Of a stretch of 64,000 nt of DNA, positions 51,768-60,562 are shown piece by piece. The DNA is from DASSQJ01 sp963730165. Its GTDB lineage: Bacteria; Actinomycetota; Actinomycetes; Actinomycetales; Dermatophilaceae. The stretch covers positions 62,001 to 126,000 of the forward strand of contig CAVSQS010000002.1 in NCBI GenBank assembly GCA_963730165.1. Direction: 5' to 3'. The position numbers were made by a program, and so were the translations under genes. Position 1 is the first letter of the stretch; each line of letters opens with the position of its first letter. A model generated the notes under the pieces. That model had not been told where the DNA came from and did no database searches. It worked only from the letters and a program-made list of their open reading frames with translations.

Positions 51768-52736
51768 ATGAACGAGCACCAGCCCACCTCGACCCCCGCT
51801 GCCACGGCGTACGCCGCCGCCCTCGCCGAGGACCACGCCGCGCAGGCCCTGCGGGCGGACCTGCGTGCCCTGCGTGCCGAGGCCCACCGCGAGCGCGAGG
51901 AGGTGGCCGCCCGGCGGGCCGAGCACGAGCGCGAGCTCACCGACGTCGAGGAGCTGAACGGGCTGGGGCCGCGCGCCCTCCTCGCCGCCCTGCGCGGCAC
52001 CCGTCACCCCGAGCTGCAGCGGGAGCGCTCCGAGGAGGCACGGGCACGCACCCGGGCCGTCACCGCCCTCGAGCGGCTGCACGAGGTCGAGGGGCGGGCC
52101 GAGGAGGTCGACCGGCGGCTGGCCCGGCTCGGGGACACCGCCCTCGCGCTCGAGGACGCCGCCACGGCGTACGCCGAGGAGCTGCGGGGTTCGACGCACC
52201 CCGTCGCCGCCGAGCTCGACGGCCTGCTCACCGAGCTGGCCGCGGTGCGTGAGCGGATCGCCGCGGTCGAGCGGGCCCGCGAGGCCGGGGCCCGCGCCGC
52301 CGGTGCCCTCGAGGCGGCCCGGGCCGACTTGTCCAGGGCATCCGGCTGGTCGGCCTACGACACCTTCGCCGGCGGCGGGATGATCGCCTCGGCCATCAAG
52401 CACCAGCACGCCGACTCGGCGTCACGCAGCATCGCGAACGCCCAGCACGCCCTCGTCGAGTTCGCCGGCGCCCTCGGGTCGCTCGGCGACGTGGCCGGCC
52501 TGCGGGCCGACCTCGGCATCGGGCGCGGGCTGCGGACGGTGGACGTGTGGCTCGACAACCTCGTCACCGACCTCGTCGTCCGCTCGCGGATCAAGGACGG
52601 GGTCGCCGCCGTCGACCGCGCCGCCACCGCGGTGCGTGAGGGCCTCGACCGCACCGCCCTCGAGCACGGCCGGCTCACCGCCCGGGCCGAGGAGCTGGTG
52701 CGCCGCCGTGACGGCCTGCTCGGGGCCGCCCGGTGA
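51768..52736 (+). CDS. Coiled-coil protein of unknown function
   Basis: 322 residues, mostly Ala/Arg/Glu/Leu helix with long heptad-like stretches at about 20-190 and 280-322, and a more conserved-looking middle, GWSAYDTFAGGGMIASAIKHQHADSASRSIANAQHALVEFAGALG. No signal peptide or membrane helix. I do not recognise the family. RBS GGAGG lies just before ATG 51768. It is inserted between ispG and rseP, on the opposite strand, and convergent with rseP with a 3-bp gap. Confidence 0.7.
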   Translation: MNEHQPTSTPAATAYAAALAEDHAAQALRADLRALRAEAHREREEVAARRAEHERELTDVEELNGLGPRALLAALRGTRHPELQRERSEEARARTRAVTALERLHEVEGRAEEVDRRLARLGDTALALEDAATAYAEELRGSTHPVAAELDGLLTELAAVRERIAAVERAREAGARAAGALEAARADLSRASGWSAYDTFAGGGMIASAIKHQHADSASRSIANAQHALVEFAGALGSLGDVAGLRADLGIGRGLRTVDVWLDNLVTDLVVRSRIKDGVAAVDRAATAVREGLDRTALEHGRLTARAEELVRRRDGLLGAAR

Positions 52737-52739
52737 GGC

Positions 52740-54104
52740 TCAGCCGCCGAGGTTGATGGGCTTGACGATGTCGGCGTAGATGAGCAGCAAAGACATCCCG
52801 AGGATGACGACGGAGACCGAGTACGCGATCGGGAGCGCCTTGGCGACGTCGACGTAGCCCGGGTCGGGACGCCCACGCAGTCGCGCCCACTGCCGCTTGG
52901 TGCCCTCCCACAGCGCCCCGGCCACGTGTCCCCCGTCGAGCGGGAGCAGCGGGAGGAGGTTGAAGAGGAAGAGCATGATGTTGAGCCCGGCGAGCAGCCC
53001 GACGAGCGTCCACATCTTGTCCGACACCGTGTCGCCGAAGATCGCGTCGTAGCGCCCGGACCCGACCTCGCCGGCGACCCGGCCGACGCCCACGACCGAC
53101 ATCGGGCTGTCGAGCGAGCGGTCGGCCCCGCCGAAGGCGGCCTGCCAGACGCCGGTCATCCGCTCGGGGATGTGCACGAGCGCCTCGGCCGTGAGGCTGG
53201 TGTACCCCCAGACGATGCCGGGGACCGCGGTGACCGACTGGGGCTCGTACACCGTGGGCTGCCGGCTCGTGACGCCGAGGAACCCGGCCCGGGTGGTCTC
53301 GATCGAGCCGTCGGGCCGGGTGACCGGGTTGCCCGAGGAGTCCAGGACCGGGACGGTGTTGCTCACCGGGGTGGCGGTGAGGGTGACCTGACGGCCGTCG
53401 CGCTCGACGACGATCGACACCGGCGTGCCGGTCTCGGGTCGGATGAGCGTGCCGACGTCCTGCAGGTCGGTCACCGGCTGACCGTTGATCGTGACGAACC
53501 GGTCTCCCGGGAGGAGGCCGGCGGCGAGCGCCGGGGTCTCGGGTCGGCCGTCGCACGTCGTGCTGGCGGTGTACTCGGTCGACGGCACGACGCACTGGGC
53601 GACCGAGGCGACCTCGGCGCCGGGCTTGGGCGTCTGCAGGCCGTGGACGGTCACCATGAGGGTGAGCAGGACGATGCCGATGAGCAGGTTCATCGTCGGG
53701 CCGCCGAGCATGACGACGAGCTTCTTGGGCACCGACAGCCTGTAGAAGACCCGGGTCTCGTCGCCCGGACCGACCTCCTCCATGCTCGCCGACCGGGCCT
53801 CGTCCATGAGCTGCCCGATCCGGCCGGTGCTCGAGGTCCGGACCATCCCGGGGGCGTCGCCCTTGCGCGGCGGGAACATCCCGATCATCCGGATGTAGCC
53901 GCCGAGCGGGACCGCCTTGACCCCGTACTCGGTCTCGCCCCGGCGCCGCGACCACACGGTGGGCCCGAAGCCGACCATGTACTGGGTGACCCGCACACCG
54001 AACCGCTTGGCTGGTAGGAGGTGCCCGACCTCGTGCAGGGCGATGGACAGCGCGATCCCGGTGGCCATGAAGAGGACCCCGAGGACGAACGCGAAGGTGC
54101 TCAC
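52740..54104 (-). CDS. rseP: Site-2 intramembrane protease RseP/RIP
   Basis: 454-residue zinc metalloprotease. HEVGH at 24-28 lies in the first membrane helix; the second catalytic site NLLPLLPLDGGH is near the C-terminus. A PDZ domain (LAAGLLPGDRFVTINGQPVTDLQ) and membrane helices lie between. It cleaves anti-sigma factors and other membrane proteins after a first cut. GTG 54104 follows the dxr stop directly. Confidence 0.95.
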   Translation of the reverse strand: MSTFAFVLGVLFMATGIALSIALHEVGHLLPAKRFGVRVTQYMVGFGPTVWSRRRGETEYGVKAVPLGGYIRMIGMFPPRKGDAPGMVRTSSTGRIGQLMDEARSASMEEVGPGDETRVFYRLSVPKKLVVMLGGPTMNLLIGIVLLTLMVTVHGLQTPKPGAEVASVAQCVVPSTEYTASTTCDGRPETPALAAGLLPGDRFVTINGQPVTDLQDVGTLIRPETGTPVSIVVERDGRQVTLTATPVSNTVPVLDSSGNPVTRPDGSIETTRAGFLGVTSRQPTVYEPQSVTAVPGIVWGYTSLTAEALVHIPERMTGVWQAAFGGADRSLDSPMSVVGVGRVAGEVGSGRYDAIFGDTVSDKMWTLVGLLAGLNIMLFLFNLLPLLPLDGGHVAGALWEGTKRQWARLRGRPDPGYVDVAKALPIAYSVSVVILGMSLLLIYADIVKPINLGG

Positions 54105-55313
54105 CTACATCTCTCCCGTGCTGTCGGCGTCGGGCGCCGCTCCGACCAGACGCCGGGCCGCACCACGTGCCCACCGGTCTGCGGCGAGCACCGAGTCAAC
54201 GCTCGAGACGTCGACTTCGCTCCCATTGTGCTCCTCGACGACCCGTTCGACGGTGTCGACGATGTCGACGAAGCGGATCAGGCCGTCGTGGAAGGCGTCG
54301 ACGCACACCTCGTTCGCGGCGTTGTAGACCGCCGGGAAGGTGCCGCCGGCCTCTCCGACGCGGCGCGCCAACCGGACGGCGGGGAAGGCCTCGTCGTCGA
54401 GCGGGTGGAACTCCCACGTCTGCGCGGCGGTCCAGTCGCACGGCACGTCGACGTCCTCGAGGCGGTCCGGCCACGACAGCCCGAGCGCGATGGGCACGAG
54501 CATTCGGGGCGGACCGAGCTGGGCGATCGTCGAGCCGTCGTGGAACTCGACCATCGAGTGGATCTGCTGCTGGGGGTGGACGACGACGTCGATCCGGTCG
54601 AAGGGGATGTCGAACAGCAGATGTGCCTCGATCACCTCGAGACCCTTGTTGACGAGGGTCGCCGAGTTCGTCGTGATGACCCGGCCCATCGCGAAGTTCG
54701 GGTGGGCCAGCGCCTCCTGCGGGGTCACGTCGAGCAGGTCGGCGCGGCGGCGTCCCCGGAACGGACCGCCACTGGCCGTGACGACGAGCCGGCGCACCTC
54801 GGCCGCGCGTCCGCCGCGCAGGGACTGGGCGATCGCGCTGTGCTCGGAGTCGACCGGAACGATCTGCCCCGGTGCCGCCGCGCGGGTCACGAGCGCGCCG
54901 CCGATGATGAGCGACTCCTTGTTCGCCAGGGCGAGGGTGGAGCCCGCGGCGAGGGCCGCGAGGGTGGGACCGAGCCCGATGGCGCCGGTGATGCCGTTGA
55001 GGACGACGTCGGCGCCGCAGGAGGCCGCGAGCGTCGCGGCGTCCTCGCCGACGAGGACCTCCGGGCGGTAGCCCCGGCGTCCGGCGGCCTCGGCATGCCT
55101 CGCGAGGGCGGCCCGCAGCTCGTCCTCGGAGGCCCGCGCCGCCGCGACGTGCGGCACGCCGAGCTCGACGGCCTGTCGGGCGAGGAGGTCGGTGTTGCCA
55201 CCCGCCGACAGCGCGAGGACCTCGAAGCGACCGGGGTGGCGGCGGACGATGTCGAGGGCCTGGGTGCCGATCGAGCCGGTGGAGCCGAGGACGGCGAGGG
55301 TGCGGGTGCTCAC
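54105..55313 (-). CDS. dxr: 1-deoxy-D-xylulose-5-phosphate reductoisomerase
   Basis: 402-residue second enzyme of the MEP pathway, using NADPH. N-terminal AVLGSTGSIGTQALDIVRRH binds NADPH; DSEHSAIAQSLRGG and RRLVVTASGGPFRG carry the metal and substrate residues, and HPQQQIHSMVEFHDGS follows. GTG 55313 (VSTRTLAVLG) is preferred because GACAAT lies 7 nt upstream; ATG 55322 is an alternative. First of dxr-rseP. Confidence 0.96.
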   Translation of the reverse strand: MSTRTLAVLGSTGSIGTQALDIVRRHPGRFEVLALSAGGNTDLLARQAVELGVPHVAAARASEDELRAALARHAEAAGRRGYRPEVLVGEDAATLAASCGADVVLNGITGAIGLGPTLAALAAGSTLALANKESLIIGGALVTRAAAPGQIVPVDSEHSAIAQSLRGGRAAEVRRLVVTASGGPFRGRRRADLLDVTPQEALAHPNFAMGRVITTNSATLVNKGLEVIEAHLLFDIPFDRIDVVVHPQQQIHSMVEFHDGSTIAQLGPPRMLVPIALGLSWPDRLEDVDVPCDWTAAQTWEFHPLDDEAFPAVRLARRVGEAGGTFPAVYNAANEVCVDAFHDGLIRFVDIVDTVERVVEEHNGSEVDVSSVDSVLAADRWARGAARRLVGAAPDADSTGEM

Positions 55314-55320
55314 GTCGTCC

Positions 55321-55326
55321 ATTGTC
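55321..55326 (-). promoter_or_regulatory. -10 hexamer of leaderless promoter (dxr)
   Basis: GACAAT on the minus strand, 7 nt before GTG 55313. It overlaps the alternative ATG at 55322, which argues for GTG as the start. Confidence 0.45.
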
Positions 55327-55348
55327 GACCGCGCCGGGGGGCGCCCGG

Positions 55349-56107
55349 TCACCGGAGTCCCTCGACCAGAGCGGCCGTCTCGGGCGAGGGGGGCACCCCG
55401 AGCTCGCCCCGCAGGGTGCGCACGCACTCCTCGTAGGCACGGACCGCCGCGCCCCGGTCGCCACGCCCGAGCTCGGCGCGCACCAGCGCCCGGTGCGCGG
55501 TCTCGCGCAGCGGGTCGCGCCGGATCGCCTCGGCGGCGACCACGGCGGCCAGGTCGTGGTCGCCGAGGTCGTTGCGGGCCGTCGCGAGGGTGACGAGACA
55601 CCGGAGCAGGACCTGCGTGAGCAGGTCACGCCGCTCGTCGGCCCAGGCGGCGACCACGCCCGGCAGGAAGGGACGCCGCAACACGGCGGAGGCCACCGTG
55701 GCCTCGCGCGCCGCCGTCCGCGCGTCACCGTGGCGCAGGGCGCCCTGCGCCCGGTCGGTACGCCGTTCCGCGTCCTCGATTTCCACCCACGTGCCGGCCG
55801 GCATCCGGATGCCGCACGACCCGCCGGCCGACGTCACGGTCCGCCTGCCGTCCAGGCCGGTCCGGGTCACGAGCTGACGGACCTTGGAGAGCACGGAGCT
55901 GAGCGCCGGGCTCCATGCCTCGGGCAGCGTCTCGCCCCAGACGAGCCAGGCCAGGTGCTCCCGGGTCAGCGCCCGCCGCTCGACGAGCAGCACCGCGAAC
56001 GCGAGCCGTCCCTGCGTGCCGGGCAGGTCCGCCTCGCCGAACGTGCCCGTCGGGCCGTCGACGCGCACGCCCCCGGTGAGGTACCCCCGTGCCAACATCT
56101 CACCCAT
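55349..56107 (-). CDS. SARP-type (BTAD) transcriptional regulator
   Basis: 252 residues. The N-terminal half is an OmpR-type winged helix like those of AfsR/SARP proteins (GTQGRLAFAVLLVERRALTREHLAWLVWGE), and the C-terminal half is a bacterial transcriptional activation domain (BTAD) of TPR-like helices (RDPLRETAHRALVRAELGRGDRGAAVRAYEECVRTLRGELGV). No NB-ARC or other sensor domain. Diverges from the DUF1059 genes. The target is unknown; no biosynthetic cluster is near. Confidence 0.87.
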   Translation of the reverse strand: MGEMLARGYLTGGVRVDGPTGTFGEADLPGTQGRLAFAVLLVERRALTREHLAWLVWGETLPEAWSPALSSVLSKVRQLVTRTGLDGRRTVTSAGGSCGIRMPAGTWVEIEDAERRTDRAQGALRHGDARTAAREATVASAVLRRPFLPGVVAAWADERRDLLTQVLLRCLVTLATARNDLGDHDLAAVVAAEAIRRDPLRETAHRALVRAELGRGDRGAAVRAYEECVRTLRGELGVPPSPETAALVEGLR

Positions 56108-56156
56108 GATCCGCCAACCCTCGCCGGGCACGCTGCTGCGGCGGAGAGGAGCCGAC

Positions 56157-56312
56157 ATGCCGGACCACACGATCGAGTGCCCCTGTGGCACGGTGCTGCG
56201 CGCCGGCAGCCTCGACGAGGTCGTCGACGAGGCCCGCGGTCACGCTCGTGCCGTGCACGACATGGACCTCTCCGCGGACGACGCCCGGGCGATGGCTCGC
56301 CCGGCGACCTGA
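56157..56312 (+). CDS. DUF1059-type mini-protein 1
   Basis: 51 residues, MPDHTIECPCGTVLRAGSLDEV then a helix with HARAVHDMDLSADDARAMA. Two cysteines (CPC) and histidines spaced as in the DUF1059 domain, which are small metal-binding-like proteins of unknown role. GAGAGGAG is an RBS. Followed 15 bp later by a second copy-like gene. Too short for routine detection. Confidence 0.7.
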   Translation: MPDHTIECPCGTVLRAGSLDEVVDEARGHARAVHDMDLSADDARAMARPAT

Positions 56313-56327
56313 CCCGAGGAGGACACG

Positions 56328-56501
56328 ATGCGTCAGTTCGAGTGCGACACGGTGGTTCCGGGGTGCGACGGGGTCGTCACCGGCGAGACCGACGACGAGG
56401 TGCTGGCGGCGGCGGCGGCCCACGCCGGGCAGGCCCACGGCATGACCGACGTGCCCGACGAGGTGGTGGCGGCGATCCGCGCGGGGACCCACGACGCCTG
56501 A
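56328..56501 (+). CDS. DUF1059-type mini-protein 2
   Basis: 57 residues: MRQFECDTVVPGCDGVVTGETDDEVLAAAAAH followed by AGQAHGMTDVPDEVV. Cys pair (C6, C13) and a His-rich helix match the DUF1059 pattern; the sequence is only loosely like its neighbour. RBS GAGGAGGACAC precedes the ATG. Two adjacent DUF1059 genes beside a SARP regulator suggest a small shared function, unproven. Confidence 0.7.
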   Translation: MRQFECDTVVPGCDGVVTGETDDEVLAAAAAHAGQAHGMTDVPDEVVAAIRAGTHDA

Positions 56502-56524
56502 TCCGCCCGCCTCGGCCCGGCGCG

Positions 56525-57577
56525 TCACGTCGTGAAGACGCGCTCCTCGATGAGGCGCTCGGTGACGACCTGCGCCGCGGGGTGGAAGCGGCCGTGCTCG
56601 AAGTCCTTCTGGAGCTCGAGCTCGACGTTGCCGAGGCCGTGACGGTTCTTCTCGACCGTGACGACGGACCACCGACGGAACTTCTTGATCGCGCCGAGGT
56701 CGTAGACGAGGTGCTCGCGGGAGATGACGTTCTCCTTGCTCGAGAGGATGAGCACGACGTCGGCCTCGTAGGCGAGTGCCGAGGACCCCCGCAGGTCGCG
56801 CGTGCGCATCCGGTGCCCCGCGCCGAGGCTGTCGCGGTCGGCGGCCGTGATGGCGACGATCGGGCAGGACAGCTCGAGGGCCATGTCCTTGAGGGTCTCG
56901 GTGACGATCGTGACGCGCGCGACCTCGTCGCCGACGTGCCCCCGGACGGGGACCTTCTGGAGGTAGTCGACCAGGACCATCGGCGGCTCGCCCGACTCGG
57001 TGGTGACCGCCTGGACGACGGTCGCGATCTCGTCGGTGGTCGTCGCGCTGTTCGACTCGTGGATGTGCAGCCGGGCGGCGTAGCCGTCGACGGCCTCGAG
57101 CGCCTCCTGCCCGAACGGGAGCCGGCCGAGCGCGTCGGTGAGGCCGAGCCGGTCGGGGTCGTCGGACTCGAAGACGGACCGGACGAGGTGGACGTCGGCA
57201 GCGGTGCTCGGGTGCTGGTTGGCCGCCATCGCCGCGGCGGCCGCCTCGAGCGAGAGGAGGCGCTGGAGCAGCGTGTGGGCCTCGTGCTCGAAGGAGAACA
57301 CGACGGCGTGGCGGCCGGCGCTGACCGCGTTGCGGACCATCTGTACCGCGATGGTCGTCTTGCCGGAGCCCTCGCTCCCCCCGAGGAGGATGAGCTCTCC
57401 GGAGCGCAGCCCGCCGTCGAGGGTCGAGTCCAGCAGGTCGAAGCCACTCGGCCAGACGAGCGCGCCGGGCCGCGCCCCCCGGCGCAGCGAGTCGTCGGTC
57501 TCGTCGAGGATGGACCGGACCGAGCGCCGGCGGTCGTTGCGGTGCGAGGCGCTCGAGGCGCGCGTCTCAGTCGTCAT
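56525..57577 (-). CDS. Stand-alone DnaB-C/KaiC-like RecA-fold ATPase
   Basis: 350 residues. The P-loop GGSEGSGKTTIAVQMV and a Walker B-like MVLVDYLQKV, then AITAADRDSL and RTRDLRGSSALAYEADVVLIL, match the C-terminal helicase domain of DnaB. The N-terminal DnaB domain is absent. Unlike replicative helicase it stands alone in the chromosome beside metabolic genes. It may be a RecA-fold regulator. Start ATG 57577; upstream in-frame start at 57649 is less likely. Confidence 0.8.
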   Translation of the reverse strand: MTTETRASSASHRNDRRRSVRSILDETDDSLRRGARPGALVWPSGFDLLDSTLDGGLRSGELILLGGSEGSGKTTIAVQMVRNAVSAGRHAVVFSFEHEAHTLLQRLLSLEAAAAAMAANQHPSTAADVHLVRSVFESDDPDRLGLTDALGRLPFGQEALEAVDGYAARLHIHESNSATTTDEIATVVQAVTTESGEPPMVLVDYLQKVPVRGHVGDEVARVTIVTETLKDMALELSCPIVAITAADRDSLGAGHRMRTRDLRGSSALAYEADVVLILSSKENVISREHLVYDLGAIKKFRRWSVVTVEKNRHGLGNVELELQKDFEHGRFHPAAQVVTERLIEERVFTT

Positions 57578-57659
57578 GGGTACCAGTGCACCAGAACCGG
57601 CCGCCTCCGCGCGGCCGGTTGCGCGGGAACGCCTCGGCGTGTCGGTCACCGGCGCCTCG

Positions 57660-59120
57660 TCACAGGGCGATGCCCACGTACTTGACCTCGAGGTACTCGT
57701 CGATCCCCTCGAACCCGCCCTCGCGCCCGAAGCCGGACTGCTTGACCCCGCCGAACGGAGCGGCCGGGTTGGAGACGATCCCGGTGTTCACGCCGATCAT
57801 GCCGAACTCGAGGGCCTCGGCGACGCGCAGCACGCGGGCGTTGTCACGGGTGTAGACGTAGCCGACGAGGCCGTACTCGGTGCCGTTGGCCTTGGCGATC
57901 GCATCGGCCTCGTCCGCGAAGGCGCACACCGGTGCCACCGGGCCGAAGATCTCCTCGGTGAGGCACCGGCTCCCCGCGGGCACCTCGGCGAGGACGGTCG
58001 GCTCGTAGAAGTACCCGGGGCCGGGCAGCGCAGCGCCCCCGGTGAGGACCGTCGCACCGCGGCCCACGGCGTCCTCGACGAGCTCGTGGACCCCCTCCCG
58101 GGCCTTCGCGGTGATGAGCGGGCCGACGTCGACCCCCTCGGCGGTCCCGTTGCCGACGGTCAGGCCACCCATTCGTTCGGCGAGCTTCGCCGCGAACTCC
58201 TCGGCGACCGACTCGTGGGCGAAGAAGCGGTTCGCCGCGGTGCACGCCTCACCGATGTTGCGCATCTTCGCGAGCATGGCGCCCTCGACGGCGGCGTCGA
58301 CGTCGGCGTCCTCGAAGACGAGGAACGGGGCGTTGCCCCCGAGCTCCATCGAGAGTCGCAGGAGCTGCTCGGCCGACTGCTCGACCAGCCGCTTGCCCAC
58401 CGCGGTCGAGCCCGTGAAGGTCAGCTTCCGCAGGCGGGGGTCGCGGATGACCGGCTCGCTCACGGCACCGGAGTGCGTCGTGGTGACGACGTTGAGGACG
58501 CCGTCGGGCAGGCCCGCCTCCTCGAGGACCCGAGCGAGGAGCAGCATGGTCAGCGGCGTCTCGTGGGCCGGCTTCACGACCATCGTGCAGCCCGCGGCGA
58601 TCGCCGGGCCCATCTTGCGCGTGCCCATGGCGAGCGGAAAGTTCCACGGCGTGATCATGTAGGTCGGCCCGACCGGCTGCTTCATGGTGAGCAGGCGCGA
58701 GGCGCCGTTGGGGGCCACCGAGTACCGGCCGTGCACGCGCACGGCCTCCTCGGAGAACCACCGGAAGAACTCCGCGCCGTAGGCGACCTCGCCCCGCGCC
58801 TCGGCGAGCGTCTTGCCCATCTCCAGCGTCATGAGCGTGGCGAACTCCTCGGTGCGCTCGATGATCGCCTCGAAGGCGCGGCGCAGGATCTCGCCACGGT
58901 CCCGGGGGGCGGTGGCCGCCCATCCGGCCTGCGCCTCGTGCGCCGCGGCGAGCGCGGCCAGGCCGTCCTCGGGCGTGGCGTCGGCGCACGTGGTGAGCAC
59001 GTCCCCGGTCGCGGGGTCGTGCACCTCGAAGCGCTCTCCCGCGCTGGCCTCCCGCCAGCGACCGCTGACGAGCAGGCCGGTCGGGACCGAGTCGATGAGG
59101 GCCTTCTGGGTGATGGCCAT
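57660..59120 (-). CDS. gabD: Succinate-semialdehyde dehydrogenase (NAD(P)+)
   Basis: 486-residue aldehyde dehydrogenase, GabD-like. Cofactor site PWNFPLAMGTRKMGPAIAAGCTMVVKPA, NAD-linked GSTAVGKRLVEQSA, catalytic Glu in MELGGNAPFLVFEDAD, and nucleophilic Cys in GEACTAANRFF. Oxidises succinate semialdehyde to succinate, the last step of putrescine/GABA breakdown. RBS GGAGG before ATG 59120. Last gene of the polyamine operon. Confidence 0.93.
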   Translation of the reverse strand: MAITQKALIDSVPTGLLVSGRWREASAGERFEVHDPATGDVLTTCADATPEDGLAALAAAHEAQAGWAATAPRDRGEILRRAFEAIIERTEEFATLMTLEMGKTLAEARGEVAYGAEFFRWFSEEAVRVHGRYSVAPNGASRLLTMKQPVGPTYMITPWNFPLAMGTRKMGPAIAAGCTMVVKPAHETPLTMLLLARVLEEAGLPDGVLNVVTTTHSGAVSEPVIRDPRLRKLTFTGSTAVGKRLVEQSAEQLLRLSMELGGNAPFLVFEDADVDAAVEGAMLAKMRNIGEACTAANRFFAHESVAEEFAAKLAERMGGLTVGNGTAEGVDVGPLITAKAREGVHELVEDAVGRGATVLTGGAALPGPGYFYEPTVLAEVPAGSRCLTEEIFGPVAPVCAFADEADAIAKANGTEYGLVGYVYTRDNARVLRVAEALEFGMIGVNTGIVSNPAAPFGGVKQSGFGREGGFEGIDEYLEVKYVGIAL

Positions 59121-59204
59121 GGGTGTTCCTCCGAGACGGGTGGGCGGCGCTCCTGGTGCGCCGACGGGTCGGGACGGGGCGGGGTGGCGGTCGTGCCCCC
59201 GGGT

Positions 59205-60488
59205 TCACCGGTCCTCGAGGCCCCAGGGGGAGCCGTACCCCTGCGGCTTCGCCGCGGCGAGCAGGTCGAGGAAGGGGACCGCGTCGAAGGACTCGGGCCC
59301 CCGGACGCCGGTGCCCGACCACGCCCCCGTGGCGAGCAGCTCGAGGGCGAGGACCGGGTTGATCGCCGTCTGCCAGACGACGCACTGGGCGCCGTACTCG
59401 CGCATCGAGTCGGCGTTGTCGACGACGTGGTAGAGGTAGGTGCTGCGCGGCCGGCCGTCGGTACCGGTGCCCGTGACGAAGAGGCCCGCACAGGTCTTGC
59501 CCTCCATCCGGGGCCCGATCGTCGCCGGGTCGGGCAGGACGGCGGCGACGACGTCACGCGGGCTCACCTCGGTGCCCTTGACCGACACGGGGTCGGTGCG
59601 GTCCAGGCCCAGTGTGTGGAGGGTGCGGAGGATGCCGATCATCTCCTCCCCGAGGCCGTACTTGAAGGTCACCCGTCGCGCGTCGACCCAGCGCGGCATG
59701 AGGAGGACCTCCTCGTGCTCGACGTGGACGCACTCGACCGGACCGATCCCCTCGGGGAACTCGAACACCTCGGGCTCGCTGAACGGCGGGAGCGTGAAGA
59801 ACCCGGCCTCGACGTCGTAGGACCCGTCCGGGCCGGTGGCCCGCTCGCGCTCCCACACCACCGGAGGGTTGAGGCACTCCTCGATGATCGTCCACATCGA
59901 GAAGCCGGGCGCGAAGACCTCGGCACCGTTCTCGTCGCGGATGACGAGGTTGGCGCCGTCGCGGGTGCCGAGCTCGTCGATCTCGGCGAAGAGGTGGTCG
60001 GCGGCGTACCGCGCGAAGACGTCGGAGAGGCCGGGCTCGACGCCGATGCCGAGCAGTGCCAGCCTGCCCTCGGCCTCCCACCGGTCGGCCTGGGCCAGCT
60101 GCTCGTCGCCGAGCTTGACCCCGACCCTGGCGTACGGCTCGCTCGGGTGCCGCTGCGAGAGGCTCATCGCCATGTCGAGGTAGTCGGCACCGGCGGCCCG
60201 CGCCCCCTCGAACACGGGCATGACGAAGCGGGGGTCGACCGCGTTGAGCACGTGGGTGGCCCCCACCTCCCGGGCGAGGGCCGTCACGGCCCCGGCGTCC
60301 GAGGCGTCGACCCGCGCGGCGGTGAACCTGGCCTCGCCGGGATGGCGGGCGACGACGGCGGCGACGGTCCGCTCGGCACGGGCCACGTCGTGGTCCGCGA
60401 CGACCCAGGCCTCGAAGAACGGGCGTTCGGCGGCGATGCGGGCGGCGGCGTCACCGACGCCGCCCGCGCCGACCATGAGGACGCGCAT
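59205..60488 (-). CDS. Saccharopine dehydrogenase-like protein
   Basis: 427 residues with N-terminal Rossmann site MRVLMVGAGGVGDAAARIAA and the Sacchrp_dh-like DYLDMAMSLSQRHPSEPYA, MSMWTIIEE-type and VMPRWV segments. In other bacteria related proteins act as carboxynorspermidine or lysine-pathway dehydrogenases. Here, between potC and gabD, a role in polyamine conversion is likely, but the substrate is not shown. RBS AAAGGATC before ATG 60488. Confidence 0.85.
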   Translation of the reverse strand: MRVLMVGAGGVGDAAARIAAERPFFEAWVVADHDVARAERTVAAVVARHPGEARFTAARVDASDAGAVTALAREVGATHVLNAVDPRFVMPVFEGARAAGADYLDMAMSLSQRHPSEPYARVGVKLGDEQLAQADRWEAEGRLALLGIGVEPGLSDVFARYAADHLFAEIDELGTRDGANLVIRDENGAEVFAPGFSMWTIIEECLNPPVVWERERATGPDGSYDVEAGFFTLPPFSEPEVFEFPEGIGPVECVHVEHEEVLLMPRWVDARRVTFKYGLGEEMIGILRTLHTLGLDRTDPVSVKGTEVSPRDVVAAVLPDPATIGPRMEGKTCAGLFVTGTGTDGRPRSTYLYHVVDNADSMREYGAQCVVWQTAINPVLALELLATGAWSGTGVRGPESFDAVPFLDLLAAAKPQGYGSPWGLEDR

Positions 60489-60535
60489 GACGGGTTGATC
60501 CTTTCGGGTGTCCGGCGCGCCGGGGTGGCGGCCGG

Positions 60536-60555
60536 CCGGGCACCGGGGTGCCCGG
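60536..60555 (-). terminator. Hairpin between potC and the saccharopine dehydrogenase-like gene
   Basis: CCGGGCAC / GTGCCCGG, 8-bp stem, 4-nt loop, after the potC stop. It could reduce expression of the two catabolic genes relative to the transporter. Confidence 0.5.
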
Positions 60556-60562
60556 GGGCTGG

